This document shows, piece after piece, positions 15,699 through 24,833 of a DNA stretch of 38,487 nucleotides. Each line of letters starts with the position of its first letter. The stretch's first letter is position 1. The DNA comes from a virus: positions 1 through 38,487 of IMG/VR virus record IMGVR_UViG_3300018059_000025; one strand, 5' to 3'. Made by a program: the position numbers and the translations under genes. Under the pieces are notes generated by a model. The model was given only the letters and a program-made list of their open reading frames with translations, had not been told where the DNA came from and made no database searches.

Positions 15699-16184
15699 TT
15701 GACAACCATAGCTTGGGATGGAAGAGCGCTTTGCGCTGATCGGCAGCTAACGACCAGTGGCGTGCGTTTCCAGACCACGAAGGCACATCGCCTGAATGAC
15801 GGATCGCTGTTTGCCAGTTGCGGGGAACTGGATCTGAACGCGACTGTACGGCTGTACCTAAACGGCGGTTGCGAGAAACCAATCATCGACAAGGACAGCG
15901 ATTTCGACGGCATTCTGATCAAGCCCGATGGCACCGCATGGATGCTCAACAAGAGGCTGGTGCCGATAGCCATCGAGAGTTCGCACTTCTCAACTGGTTC
16001 CGGACGAGACTTTGCCTTGATCGCGCTCCGTATGGGCAAGACTGCGCGACAGGCCGTAGAGATGGCCTCGGAGCTAGATATCTGGACTGGGATGGGCGTG
16101 ACGGAACTGAGTCTTGGCGGCTCATCCGAGGCCGTCTTGCAATTCGGATCCGAGGCGGAAAAGAAACTCAATATTGTGAGGTGA
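15699..16184 (+). CDS. Proteasome/HslV-like Ntn hydrolase
   Basis: The 161-residue product begins MTTIAWDGRALCADRQ, the N-terminal strand pattern of HslV and proteasome beta subunits, where the threonine exposed by removal of Met is the nucleophile (T2) and the Asp of the ADRQ element follows at about 14. KAHRLNDGSLFASCGELDLN (about 28-47) corresponds to the next strands with the Lys near 28 in the expected place. Length fits HslV (about 175). The start is TTG with CGGAG seven bases upstream; no ATG is available without losing the nucleophile. In a head module it may be a maturation protease or a host-directed one. No HslU-like partner is in the window. Confidence 0.75.
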   Translation: MTTIAWDGRALCADRQLTTSGVRFQTTKAHRLNDGSLFASCGELDLNATVRLYLNGGCEKPIIDKDSDFDGILIKPDGTAWMLNKRLVPIAIESSHFSTGSGRDFALIALRMGKTARQAVEMASELDIWTGMGVTELSLGGSSEAVLQFGSEAEKKLNIVR

Positions 16185-16185
16185 T

Positions 16186-16437
16186 ATGAAATTCCGATAC
16201 ATCGAAAAATGTGCGAAGGGCTACGTGGAGTTCACGCGCGGGGACGAAGTGACCACGATGGAGACGGGCGAGATAGTTCAAGTGCCTGACTGGCTGGCTG
16301 CCAAGCTATCGGCCAACGATCACTTTGAGCAGGTGACCGATGATGGCGTGGCTGTATCAGTTAGAAAAGGCTGGCCGAAGGGGAAGTCGAGAAAGCCAGT
16401 TGCCGAACAGGTGACCAGTGACGCCGACGGAACTTAA
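16186..16437 (+). CDS. Small conserved phage protein
   Basis: An 83-residue product that starts one base after the stop of the Ntn hydrolase. It reads like a compact beta domain (KFRYIEKCAKGYVEFTRGDE, then VPDWLAAKLSANDHFEQV) with a basic tail (RKGWPKGKSRKP). Similar small proteins occur between head and neck genes in many phages; none is characterised to my knowledge. It overlaps the next gene by 20 bases, so it is co-translated. Confidence 0.6.
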   Translation: MKFRYIEKCAKGYVEFTRGDEVTTMETGEIVQVPDWLAAKLSANDHFEQVTDDGVAVSVRKGWPKGKSRKPVAEQVTSDADGT

Positions 16438-16786
16438 AACAGCCGCGCTCGTCCGGTTGGCGGCGCTGCCGGCCGGCGAAGCAGCTGATCCGGACGACTT
16501 CGCCACAATGACGACGAAGTACGCGTCGTTGCACGCGTTGTTGCTGACGAAGGAGCTAGTCACTTGGGCGCTCACTGAAAGCATTCCGGTGAAGGCACAG
16601 GAGCCTGTGATCGCGATGCTCGCCGCCATGTCTGTGAATGAATTCACCGTGCCAGAGCCACGCAAGTCGCAGTTGATCGCGGAAGGCGCGCTTGACATGC
16701 CGACGCCTTCGCTCGCGGAACGGCAGCTTAGGAAGGCGCTGGCGCGGCGCTACGTGTCCACTCGGTTGCGAGCGACGTATTTCTAA
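16418..16786 (+). CDS. Probable neck/head-completion protein
   Basis: The 122-residue product from a GTG start is almost entirely helical (PTELKTAALVRLAALPAGEA, then PDDFATMTTKYASLHALLLT) with a central proline-rich turn (FTVPEPRKSQ) and an amphipathic end (ERQLRKALARRYVSTRLR). Small helical proteins in this position, directly before the gp10-type gene, act as adaptors that close the portal (P22 gp4-type). The assignment rests on position and size; no sequence signature is decisive. Confidence 0.55.
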   Translation: MTPTELKTAALVRLAALPAGEAADPDDFATMTTKYASLHALLLTKELVTWALTESIPVKAQEPVIAMLAAMSVNEFTVPEPRKSQLIAEGALDMPTPSLAERQLRKALARRYVSTRLRATYF

Positions 16787-18166
16787 ATGCGCCTGCAATT
16801 CGGCCTTGAGTCTTACCAGCATCGAAGCAAGCCGGTAGCCGCGCAGCGCCTGATTAATTGCTGGCTAGAGAAGTCCCCAGTCGGCGCAAAGAATCCTGTC
16901 GCGCTGATCGGTAGCTACGGCATTGCCGATTTCGCCACCGCTGGTGCTGGACTATTGCGCGGTGGGCTCGTCGTCAAGAACGTGGCCTATGTGGTGTCTG
17001 GGCTCGGGCTTTACCGGATGGACTCTATCGGTACCACAGTGTTGCTCGGTACGGTGCCGAACGGAGACCGCGTGAGCATGGCGGGTGACGGCACGAACAT
17101 CATGATCGTCACTGGTGGTGATGGTTATGTGTGGAATGGCACGACTGTCGCGCAGATTACCGATCCGGACTTCCCTGGTGCTGATTGGGTCGTGTACCTC
17201 GACGGATATTTCGTCATCGGGATCAACGGCGAGGTGTACATCTCTGATCCGTTCGACCCCACAGCATGGAACGCACTAGAATTTGCAAGCGCCGAAGCCT
17301 CCCCCGATGACATCGTCGGCGCCATCGTCGAGAAGCGCGAGCTGTTCATCGGCGGGCAGGATACGATTGAAGTCTGGATGAATACTGGGAATGCGGACTT
17401 TCCGCTGGAGCGTATCCCTTCCGGTGTCTGCGAGATCGGCTTGTTGTCGAGGTTTGGTTTTGCGAAGGCCGACAACTCTGTTTTCTTTCCAGCCACCGAC
17501 TTTACGGTGCGCCGGATGGACGGATACACCCCGATCATCATTTCATCGCCCGCCGTCTCTCAAGCCATTGAAGACCTGGCGGACAAAACCAGCTTGCACG
17601 GCATGATGCTGGGCGAGGGCGGTCATACGTTGTACGTGCTGTCGTGTAGCGAGTGGACGAAGGCGTTCGATACCGCGACACAGCTATGGCACGACAAGAA
17701 GAGTTACGACTACGAGTACTGGCGTGGGCTGTTTGCGCTCAACGCTTATGGCAAGTGGCTGATCGGCGATCAGACATCGAACAAGGTAGGGGAGCTGTCC
17801 GCGACCACCTTCACCGAGTGGGGTGACCCGCTCGTCATGCTGGGCACGGCCTATGTGAGCGCGCAGGACAACGCGCAGATCCCCTCGGGACGACTTGAGC
17901 TCGCCTTTGAGCAGGGCGTAGGGCTCGCCAATGGTCAGGGTTCAGATCCGCAAGTGATGATGCGTCAATCCTTCGATGACGGTCGCAAATGGACGAGTGA
18001 GGCATGGCGTGACATGGGCCGCATTGGCGAGACCACGAAGACGGCGGTATGGAATCGATGCGGCAAGGTTCAGCATCCCGTATCCAGAACGCTTGAATTC
18101 TCAATCTCCGATCCCGTACGACGTGCTTTGATCTACGCCAATTATGGACCGAGGGAAGGCGAGTGA
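16787..18166 (+). CDS. Packaged DNA stabilisation protein, P22 gp10-like
   Basis: The 459-residue product is a tail-hub protein that plugs the portal after packaging (P22 gp10 is 472 residues). Its start LESYQHRSKPVAAQRLINCW (about 7-26) is the family signature, followed by a series of beta blades: VVKNVAYVVSGLGLYRM, MAGDGTNIMIVTGGDGYVWN, LDGYFVIGINGEVYISDPFD, VEKRELFIGGQDTIEVW. The ATG immediately follows the previous stop (TAAATG), indicating coupling. Between the putative head-completion gene and the tail genes the order matches P22. Confidence 0.88.
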   Translation: MRLQFGLESYQHRSKPVAAQRLINCWLEKSPVGAKNPVALIGSYGIADFATAGAGLLRGGLVVKNVAYVVSGLGLYRMDSIGTTVLLGTVPNGDRVSMAGDGTNIMIVTGGDGYVWNGTTVAQITDPDFPGADWVVYLDGYFVIGINGEVYISDPFDPTAWNALEFASAEASPDDIVGAIVEKRELFIGGQDTIEVWMNTGNADFPLERIPSGVCEIGLLSRFGFAKADNSVFFPATDFTVRRMDGYTPIIISSPAVSQAIEDLADKTSLHGMMLGEGGHTLYVLSCSEWTKAFDTATQLWHDKKSYDYEYWRGLFALNAYGKWLIGDQTSNKVGELSATTFTEWGDPLVMLGTAYVSAQDNAQIPSGRLELAFEQGVGLANGQGSDPQVMMRQSFDDGRKWTSEAWRDMGRIGETTKTAVWNRCGKVQHPVSRTLEFSISDPVRRALIYANYGPREGE

Positions 18167-18990
18167 CGGTCGGGATTCTGCGCATCCCAAAGCAGTTGCC
18201 GAAGATCAATCGCGACTGGGAGCAGTTCACGCAGAAGCTGAATCAGGGAATTCAGCTGAACGGTGAGCAGATCGTACTGAGCACACTGACAACCATCGCG
18301 GAACGCACTGGAACCGACCTGGATTCGCTGCTCGCACTGATCACAGATGACGGGCGCGCCGAGAATCAGCGCTTCCTCAACATGATCACGTTCGGCAACG
18401 CGCCGAGCGTTCAAAGCTCGATTCCGATTACAGCGTCTGCGGACGCGGTGACGGCCGAGATCCAGATCGGCGCACACACGCTTCATTATGGCGGCCTCAC
18501 GCTCGCCTACAGCGCCGGCACGGTCGCCGGTCTTTTGCCATCCACCGATTATTATGTATACGCGGACGATCCGACCCTTGTCGGCGGCGTGGTGACGTAT
18601 CAGGCGACGACGAACTACGTCAATCTCGCGGGATCGAAGAATCGATACCTTATCGGCGCCATCAGAACGCCGGTGTCGTCGATCTCCGCAGCAGTGAACG
18701 CGGCCACGAATGCAAATCCCTGTGCGATCACGACGGGCGCGGCACATCTGATGAGCACCGCAGATCAGGTGACCTTCTCCGGCGTCGGCGGCATGACGCA
18801 ATTGAACTCATTACCAGCGACGGCGATTACGGTGACGAGCCCGACGTCGTTCACGATCAACGGCGTCGATTCGACTGCGTTCGGGGTCTACACCACGGGG
18901 GGCACAGTGACCCGCGTAACTTCTCCTGCAGACGGCTTGGGCGGCGGCGCGGGCTACGGCTACATCTACGACATCGGAATTTACTACTAA
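18163..18990 (+). CDS. Tail protein with an E1_FCCH-like domain
   Basis: The 275-residue product starts at GTG, overlapping the previous stop. The N-terminal 60 residues are helical (RIPKQLPKINRDWEQFTQKL), resembling a virion attachment segment. The middle is beta-rich (about 85-170). Residues 190-255 form a domain with ITTGAAHLMSTADQVTFSGV, GMTQLNSLPATAITVT, and FTINGVDSTAFGVYTTGGTV, matching the E1_FCCH-like beta barrel that phages reuse in tail proteins. A Gly-rich end follows. It is probably a neck or tail-fibre connecting protein. Confidence 0.7.
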   Translation: MTVGILRIPKQLPKINRDWEQFTQKLNQGIQLNGEQIVLSTLTTIAERTGTDLDSLLALITDDGRAENQRFLNMITFGNAPSVQSSIPITASADAVTAEIQIGAHTLHYGGLTLAYSAGTVAGLLPSTDYYVYADDPTLVGGVVTYQATTNYVNLAGSKNRYLIGAIRTPVSSISAAVNAATNANPCAITTGAAHLMSTADQVTFSGVGGMTQLNSLPATAITVTSPTSFTINGVDSTAFGVYTTGGTVTRVTSPADGLGGGAGYGYIYDIGIYY

Positions 18991-18994
18991 AGCT

Positions 18995-19231
18995 ATGGTC
19001 GTCACCGTAAAGCGCGTCCTCATCGGCAACGATCACGACGATACGAAATGGATCGCACTCGAAGGCTCTATCGAAAACTGTCCGCAAGTCACGAAGCGCA
19101 GAACAATCAACACCTCGGCCCTGGCGGATGGATCGCTGACGCTGGCCGGTGAAAAGGCCAGGCTCATCGCTGACGTCGAGGAATATCATGCCCGATGGAT
19201 CGCGGTGCAGAGCGCGCTCGAGGATCTTTGA
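18995..19231 (+). CDS. Small protein of unknown function
   Basis: The 78-residue product begins with beta strands (VTVKRVLIGNDHDDTKWIAL) and ends in a helix (KARLIADVEEYHARWIAVQS). There is no clear ribosome site before the ATG at 18995, but its stop overlaps the next start, which supports real translation. Many podophages carry a similar small gene at this place; I do not recognise the family. Confidence 0.55.
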   Translation: MVVTVKRVLIGNDHDDTKWIALEGSIENCPQVTKRRTINTSALADGSLTLAGEKARLIADVEEYHARWIAVQSALEDL

Positions 19232-19857
19232 TGCGACACACGCTGATCCAGGTAGATGGCTTTGCGCCGGACGCGGCTGAAGTCAGGGAGGCGGTGATTG
19301 AGGCTGGTTTTTCAACTGAGAAGGGGCCGGACGGTTTCGATTACACCGGCATCTGTAAGTACGAAGTGCCGCACTGGTTCGATCTGATATCGAAAGCGCT
19401 CGGGCAGAAGATCACGCCAAAGCTGTCGTGCTTTCGCCTCAACCTCGCCGGCGAATTGCCGCACAGTTGGATTCACAGCGATGATATCTGCGCGCAATTT
19501 GCGAGCGTTCTTTATCTGAATTCGTCCGAGCAGTGTCGGGGCGGAACGGCTTTCTGGCGGCACACCGGGCTGCAGCTTGATGAAATGCCGCCCTGGGAAT
19601 CGCATCCATCGCAAACCAGCGGCGAGTGGTTCATGTCAATGATGAATCGCGAATGGAAGGATTTGACCTTCTGGGAGCAGTCCGGATTCGTGTCGATGCG
19701 CTTCAATCGGTTCATTACGTATCCGACGTCACGGTTTCACAGTCGTTACCCGTTCGAGGGATTCGGGGCTGGTCCGCAGGACGGTCGCCTTATCTGGGCT
19801 TGCTTTTTCTCTGTAGAGGACTCGCTTGAGCGAACTGCATCTGCTAACAGCGGCTGA
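19231..19857 (+). CDS. Probable 2-oxoglutarate/Fe(II) oxygenase-like protein (DUF6445-like)
   Basis: The 208-residue product has the double-stranded beta-helix pattern of Fe(II)/2-oxoglutarate oxygenases: PHSWIHSDDICAQFASVLYL (about 78-97) gives the H-x-D metal pair (HSD), GGTAFWRH follows at about 105, and the distal histidine is in TSRFHSRYPFEGFG (about 167-180) with an Arg six residues later in DGRLIWACFF. The substrate is unknown. ATG overlaps the previous stop. It lies within the tail module and is coupled to a GNAT gene, so a virion- or host-modifying accessory pair is my inference. Confidence 0.65.
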   Translation: MRHTLIQVDGFAPDAAEVREAVIEAGFSTEKGPDGFDYTGICKYEVPHWFDLISKALGQKITPKLSCFRLNLAGELPHSWIHSDDICAQFASVLYLNSSEQCRGGTAFWRHTGLQLDEMPPWESHPSQTSGEWFMSMMNREWKDLTFWEQSGFVSMRFNRFITYPTSRFHSRYPFEGFGAGPQDGRLIWACFFSVEDSLERTASANSG

Positions 19858-20269
19858 GGTTCCGCTGCTCTTGCCGCTGATCCGCCAGTTCTTCGCGGAG
19901 GGCAATATTCCCGGAAAGCTCAATGAGCCCTACGCGGTCTCGACATTACAGAAGCATCTGCAAGTCGATAGTGGATTCGTTATTGCGGCCGGTTGTCCGA
20001 TTCGCGGCGCTATCTGCGGCGTGATGTTTCCGGATATGGCGACTGCGGAGCCCTGCGCAATAGAATTTTTCTGGTACTGCATGACAGAGGAGCGCGGGTC
20101 GCTCGGGATTCGCTTGCTCGATGCGTTCGAGAAAGAAGCATTTCGACGCGGCGCGGCGCGCGTGATGATGTCTCATTTGTCCACACCCAAGACGCAACGG
20201 TTTGAATCCATGTACGCACGGCGAGGCTATGTGAAGCGAGAACAGATCTTCATGAAGACGGCGCCATGA
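19826..20269 (+). CDS. GNAT-family N-acetyltransferase
   Basis: The 147-residue product starts at TTG inside the end of the oxygenase gene. GNAT features are an N-terminal helix pair (AAEVPLLLPLIRQFFAEGNI), central strands (FVIAAGCPIRGAICGVMF, about 51-68; CAIEFFWYCMTEERGSLGIR, about 77-96) where RGSLGIR corresponds to the acetyl-CoA binding R/Q-x-x-G-x-G/A element, and the terminal YARRGYVKREQIFMK. The acceptor substrate cannot be read from sequence. Such genes occur between the neck and ejection genes of several podophages. Its stop overlaps the next start. Confidence 0.75.
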   Translation: MSELHLLTAAEVPLLLPLIRQFFAEGNIPGKLNEPYAVSTLQKHLQVDSGFVIAAGCPIRGAICGVMFPDMATAEPCAIEFFWYCMTEERGSLGIRLLDAFEKEAFRRGAARVMMSHLSTPKTQRFESMYARRGYVKREQIFMKTAP

Positions 20270-21126
20270 GCGGCGTTACTGGAGCAATCATTGGCGGGGC
20301 GGTCGTCACTGCCGGCGCCTCTGTTTACAGCGCGGATCAGGCATCGGATGCCGCCAGCGGAGCGGCCCGTACCGGAACTGCTGAAAACTCGCGCCAGTTC
20401 AACACGATTCGCGCCGACACGGCGCCGCAACGACAGTTGGGACAAGGCGCTACCGGATTGCTCTCGCGCCTCTACGGCCTGCCCGAGTACTCCGAGGCGG
20501 GTGCGCGCGCGAAGGCGCCTGTCGTGATGGGTGATACAGAGTTGCCGCCGGGTACGATGGCAGTCAGCCCGGGAAACAAGAGCGGCTCCGATATCACTCT
20601 CAATGGACAGGTGATCGGCCGCGTAGTGCCTGGCGGCGCTAACGGTCGTTTTCTCCCGGCGGCTGGCGTAGATATCAACGCGCTGTGGGCACGACAAACG
20701 CAACAGCCAGGAGCGACGGACACAGCCGGCACGCCTGACATGTCCGCGTTCTTCGAAAGTCCCGACTATCAATTCAATCTCGCGGAAGGGCAGAAGGGCA
20801 TCGACCGTTCACTGCTTGCGCGCGGTCGCGGCTTGTCTGGCGCTGGAGTCAAGGAAAGCACGCGTTATGCCTCGGGCATGGCCTCGGGTGAGTTCGGCAA
20901 CTTCTTCAATCGCCTGACGACGCTTGCTGGTTTAGGAAGCGCTGCGACAAACACGTCCGCGCAAGCCGGACTCACGACTGCGGCGAACAACTCGAACATC
21001 ATCGCCAATGCAGGGAATCAGCGCGCAAGCGCATACGCGCAGGGGGCGGCTGGCGTCAACAATGCTGTGCAAGGCGGACTCGGGAATTGGATGCTCATGA
21101 ACTACCTGAACAAGCAGCCTGCTTGA
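20266..21126 (+). CDS. Internal virion/DNA ejection protein
   Basis: The 286-residue product is Gly/Ala-rich with a glycine-zipper hydrophobic start (VTGAIIGGAVVTAGASVY, about 4-21) suited to insertion in the host membrane on ejection. The hallmark is FFESPDYQFNLAEGQKGIDR (about 163-182) followed by GRGLSGAGVKESTRYASGMA and FGNFFNRLTTLAGLG, shared by ejection proteins that play the role of P22 gp7. An Asn/Ala-rich C-terminus follows. The two downstream genes complete the usual set of three ejection proteins. Confidence 0.8.
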   Translation: MSGVTGAIIGGAVVTAGASVYSADQASDAASGAARTGTAENSRQFNTIRADTAPQRQLGQGATGLLSRLYGLPEYSEAGARAKAPVVMGDTELPPGTMAVSPGNKSGSDITLNGQVIGRVVPGGANGRFLPAAGVDINALWARQTQQPGATDTAGTPDMSAFFESPDYQFNLAEGQKGIDRSLLARGRGLSGAGVKESTRYASGMASGEFGNFFNRLTTLAGLGSAATNTSAQAGLTTAANNSNIIANAGNQRASAYAQGAAGVNNAVQGGLGNWMLMNYLNKQPA

Positions 21127-21136
21127 GGACTCTGTG

Positions 21137-22345
21137 ATGGCGAATTTCCAGACCTTCAATTTGGGCGATGTCCTCTCCACGGCTGAGGCCATCAAAGGTG
21201 CCCGGCAGCAGTCAAAACTTGACGAACTTCGCGAGATCTCCACGCGTCAGCAGATCGACATTCAGGGCCAGCAGGCGAAGCATCTGCAGACTCAGTTCAC
21301 CGAGCAACAGCGCTTGGCAAATACGCAGTGGCTTGCGAATGCGACAGATCAGGTGCTGGCGATCACAGATCCAGCGCAGCAGATGGAAACGCTGAAGACA
21401 TTGGGCGAAGAGGGTAAGCGACGTGGAATTCTCGCGCCCAACGCAGATCTGAGCGGTGTGGATATGGCGAAGCTTGCGCAGTTGAATCGGAATGCGAAGC
21501 TGTCGCTGGGATCTGCTCCGCAACAAGAAACGATTCGCGATGAGAGCGGCGCAGTGTTGCAGCGTGATCCGACTACAGGCGCGCTTAAGCAAGTGGTCGC
21601 GCCGCAGAAACAATCGCAAGAGCCGGAAGCAGTCCGCACGCTGCGTGCAATGCAGGCCGATCCTTCGCTACTCGATACTGATAGAGCCCGCGATAAGCGG
21701 ACCACTCAGCAGCCGCCAAGTGGCTATCAGTGGGCGGCGGACGGCAAAACACTTGAGCCCGTGAGAGGCGGCCCAGCCGACATGACCGGACCTGGGGCGA
21801 AGAAGCAGGCCGCTCCGTTGCGTAAGGAGTTCCGTAGCCTAACCTCAGTGAAGGATTACGAAACGGTACTTCCGCTTATAAAATCGGCAGAGAAGGCACC
21901 AGACACTGGCTATGGCGACCTGCAACTGATCTACACGGCAGGAAAGATTCTAGATCCGGGATCTGTTGTCAGAGAGAGTGAGCTTGCCTTGACGATTGCA
22001 TCCGGTACGCCATTGCAGCGAGTTCTAGGCGCCACTAGATTCAGCCTAGAAAAGGGCGGTCGCTTGACCCCGGAAACCCGGAAACAGATCACTGAAATGT
22101 TGAATGAGCGCGTGGGCGCGTATGAGCAAGCCTATCAGCGCGACTTCCAGCAGTACTCTGAATATGCGACCGACACCGGCCTCGATCCGGTGATGATTGT
22201 CGGGAAGTCGGCAGAATCCGCATATGCCACGAAAGGCACGACCAAGGCCCCAGCTCCGGGTGCAGCAGTCGAATACTTGAAGACGAATCCACAGTTCAAG
22301 GACGCGTTCCGTCAGAAATACGGATATTTGCCCGATGGCCTCTAA
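21137..22345 (+). CDS. Internal virion/DNA ejection protein
   Basis: The 402-residue product begins MANFQTFNLGDVLSTAEAIK, followed by a long Gln-rich coiled coil (QQSKLDELREISTRQQIDIQ and on to about 75), a spacer, and a helical C-terminal region (REFRSLTSVKDYETVLPLIK; ERVGAYEQAYQRDFQQYSEY). This is the typical layout of the second ejection protein (P22 gp20 role). GAGGA lies upstream; GTG 21134 or ATG 21137 are possible and I chose the ATG. It overlaps the following gene by 11 bases. Confidence 0.75.
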   Translation: MANFQTFNLGDVLSTAEAIKGARQQSKLDELREISTRQQIDIQGQQAKHLQTQFTEQQRLANTQWLANATDQVLAITDPAQQMETLKTLGEEGKRRGILAPNADLSGVDMAKLAQLNRNAKLSLGSAPQQETIRDESGAVLQRDPTTGALKQVVAPQKQSQEPEAVRTLRAMQADPSLLDTDRARDKRTTQQPPSGYQWAADGKTLEPVRGGPADMTGPGAKKQAAPLRKEFRSLTSVKDYETVLPLIKSAEKAPDTGYGDLQLIYTAGKILDPGSVVRESELALTIASGTPLQRVLGATRFSLEKGGRLTPETRKQITEMLNERVGAYEQAYQRDFQQYSEYATDTGLDPVMIVGKSAESAYATKGTTKAPAPGAAVEYLKTNPQFKDAFRQKYGYLPDGL

Positions 22346-24833
22346 TCCATTCGATCAGTTCGACACCCAGAGCGTTCGCGGCCAACTGGAGCCCGGAAAC
22401 ATCGATTTGCATGCGCGCCCTGTCGTCAAAAATCCTAACGGATCAATCAGCACAGTGCGTTCGATATCGGCAAACTTTGACGGCCGCGAAGTATTGATTC
22501 CTACCGTGAGCGACGACGGTCGTGTCATGTCGAACGACGAGGCGACTGAAGCGTACCGAAAAACCGGCAAGCACCTTGGTGCGTTTGACACGCCAGAGAA
22601 CGCCACGGCCTATGCCGAAAGTCTCCATGCTGATCAAGCGGCTGAGTACGGGGACAAAGGCGGGAATCCATTTGATCAGTTCGACGCAGCCGAAGCGCCC
22701 GCCGCACCGACACGCAGCACGGCACAAGAGATCGGCCGGCAAGGCGCACTCGCCGGCCGCGCCGTACTTGAGGGCTTAGGCGATCTCGCCGCTATCCCCG
22801 CCAATGCGCTCGCTGGCCTTGGCAATCTGCTGCTGGAGCTAGATCGCAGAATCGCCGGTAATCCAGATCGCGCCGTGATCCCTGATCAGGCTCAAGGCAT
22901 GAGCACTGCTCTTAATGCAGCCGGCGTGCCCGTGCCAGAGAACGACACCGAGCAGCTGGTCAACACGATTGGCCGGCGAACAACGGGCGCTGCCGCAACG
23001 ATGGGGACTGGCGCAGTACTTCAGGGCGCGCGAGGCGTCACTGGCGCGGTGGGTGGATCACTGGCATCCAATCCCGTGATCCAAGCTGTCGGCTCTGTTA
23101 CGGGGCCTGTGGCAGGCGAAGTAGCTCGTCAATCGGGCGCGGGAAAGGTCGGGCAGACGGTCGCCGATCTTGCGGGCTCAATTGCCCCGGCTGTGATTGC
23201 ATCCGGCGCCCAAGCGACAACGCGCGGCGGATTTCGTGGCGGGGAAGAAGGACGGAAGACAGTTGAGCGTAATATTGAGACCTTCGGTAGGGTAGGCACT
23301 ACGCCATCGGTCGGCCAAGCCACTGAGAATCGCGTTGCCCGTGGCGCCGAGAGCCTTCTCTCGCGCACGCCCGGCGGCGCCGGCCCGCTCATCAAAAAAG
23401 CCGAACAGCAAGCCGATGAGATCGCCAATTCGATCGAGCAGCGCGCCTCTCAACTGGTACGAAAGACATCTGCGGAGCAAGCCGGTCGGCAGATTCAGCG
23501 CAGCATCAGCGGTGAAGGCGGTTTCGTCGATCAATTCAAGGGACAGCAGACCAAGTTGTACGACAAACTGGATGCGTTCTTCCCGCCGCAGCGACAGATA
23601 ACCGTGAACAAGACGCGCGAAGCGCTTAAATCGCTCAACGCTGACATCCCAGGCGCTCCTGCGTTGTCTCAATGGTTCAGGAATGCGCGCATCAAGGGTA
23701 TCCATGGCGCGTTCGACAAAGATACTGCTCCACCTGCGTTGAGCACAGCTGGCACGCCAATCGAGCGCCTGCAAGCAGCAAAATCAGTTGAGGAGTTGGA
23801 CCGTATTGCAGAGTCCTTGAAAATCGGCATTGATGATACTGGCGCTGAGATCGAGAACGCCTATTTTGGCATTCGGTCTGCGCTCGCGAAAGGAACAAAG
23901 GCAGGGCAGGTAGATGAGATTTCAGGCCGGCTGCCTTATGAGGCCGTAAAGAAGCTGCGTACTCTCGTTGGCAATGAAATGGCCGATGCAGGTTTGGCAA
24001 GCGATGTTCCGCGCAGCAAGTGGAAAGCCCTCTATGCCGCGTTGTCCCAGGACATGGAGGCAGCGGTCGGAAATAACCTAGGAGCCAAGGCGGCATGGAC
24101 ACGCGCCAACAACTACACCCGCGCCGGCATGCGACGCATTGAAGCCATTGAATCCGTGATTGACAAAAACGGCGGACCCGAGGCTGTGTTCAGGGCTGCC
24201 ACGTCTGGCACCAAGGAAGGTGCAACGACATTGCGATCGGTGATGCAATCCGTGGATGACGAAGGCAAGAAGATGATTTCGGCCACCGTCCTGCGTCGTC
24301 TTGGCATCGCAAAGGCTGGCGTGCAAGGCGAGCTTGGCGACAAGTTCAGCACAGAATCATTCCTGACTAACTGGAATCTTCTATCACCAGAAGCCAAGCG
24401 GACATTATTCGATCGCTATGGGCCTACCTTCAGATCCGACATGGATAAGGTGGCTAAGGTCGCGGCCAATCTTCGAGAAGGTTCGCAAGTATTCAGAAAT
24501 CCGTCTGGCACAGGCCAGGCAACAGCTCAGGCAGCAACAGTGGGCGGATTGGCCGGTGCGATTATTACAGGACACTTGGGTACGGCCACAGGCATTGGCG
24601 CCGGTGTCGGTGGTGCAAATCTCACGTCTCGCCTCATGCGTAATCCGAACTTCGTTCGGTGGCTTGCGCGCTCAACTAAATTTCCGGTCGGCGCCTATGC
24701 GGGACAGGTCAATGCCCTGCTTCAGCAGGGCAAACAGACGAGCGACGAAGATCTAATCCAAGCCGCGCTTTTCTTAAAAGAGGGCCAGCCAAATCAGGCC
24801 CAACAGGATGAGCGGAAACAGCAGCGCCAATAA
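22335..24833 (+). CDS. Large ejection protein
   Basis: The 832-residue product is the largest here and takes the place of P22 gp16. Residues 22-100 contain a small domain (LHARPVVKNPNGSISTVRSI, REVLIPTVSDDGRVMSNDEA, YRKTGKHLGAFDTPENATAY) that occurs at the head of many phage ejection proteins. The motif NPFDQFD appears twice (about 4 and 112). A Gly/Ala-rich hydrophobic stretch (about 130-290) could insert in membranes; long helices fill the rest. The C-terminal end has a second glycine-rich hydrophobic segment (GGLAGAIITGHLGTATGIGA, about 735-754). Confidence 0.78.
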   Translation: MASNPFDQFDTQSVRGQLEPGNIDLHARPVVKNPNGSISTVRSISANFDGREVLIPTVSDDGRVMSNDEATEAYRKTGKHLGAFDTPENATAYAESLHADQAAEYGDKGGNPFDQFDAAEAPAAPTRSTAQEIGRQGALAGRAVLEGLGDLAAIPANALAGLGNLLLELDRRIAGNPDRAVIPDQAQGMSTALNAAGVPVPENDTEQLVNTIGRRTTGAAATMGTGAVLQGARGVTGAVGGSLASNPVIQAVGSVTGPVAGEVARQSGAGKVGQTVADLAGSIAPAVIASGAQATTRGGFRGGEEGRKTVERNIETFGRVGTTPSVGQATENRVARGAESLLSRTPGGAGPLIKKAEQQADEIANSIEQRASQLVRKTSAEQAGRQIQRSISGEGGFVDQFKGQQTKLYDKLDAFFPPQRQITVNKTREALKSLNADIPGAPALSQWFRNARIKGIHGAFDKDTAPPALSTAGTPIERLQAAKSVEELDRIAESLKIGIDDTGAEIENAYFGIRSALAKGTKAGQVDEISGRLPYEAVKKLRTLVGNEMADAGLASDVPRSKWKALYAALSQDMEAAVGNNLGAKAAWTRANNYTRAGMRRIEAIESVIDKNGGPEAVFRAATSGTKEGATTLRSVMQSVDDEGKKMISATVLRRLGIAKAGVQGELGDKFSTESFLTNWNLLSPEAKRTLFDRYGPTFRSDMDKVAKVAANLREGSQVFRNPSGTGQATAQAATVGGLAGAIITGHLGTATGIGAGVGGANLTSRLMRNPNFVRWLARSTKFPVGAYAGQVNALLQQGKQTSDEDLIQAALFLKEGQPNQAQQDERKQQRQ

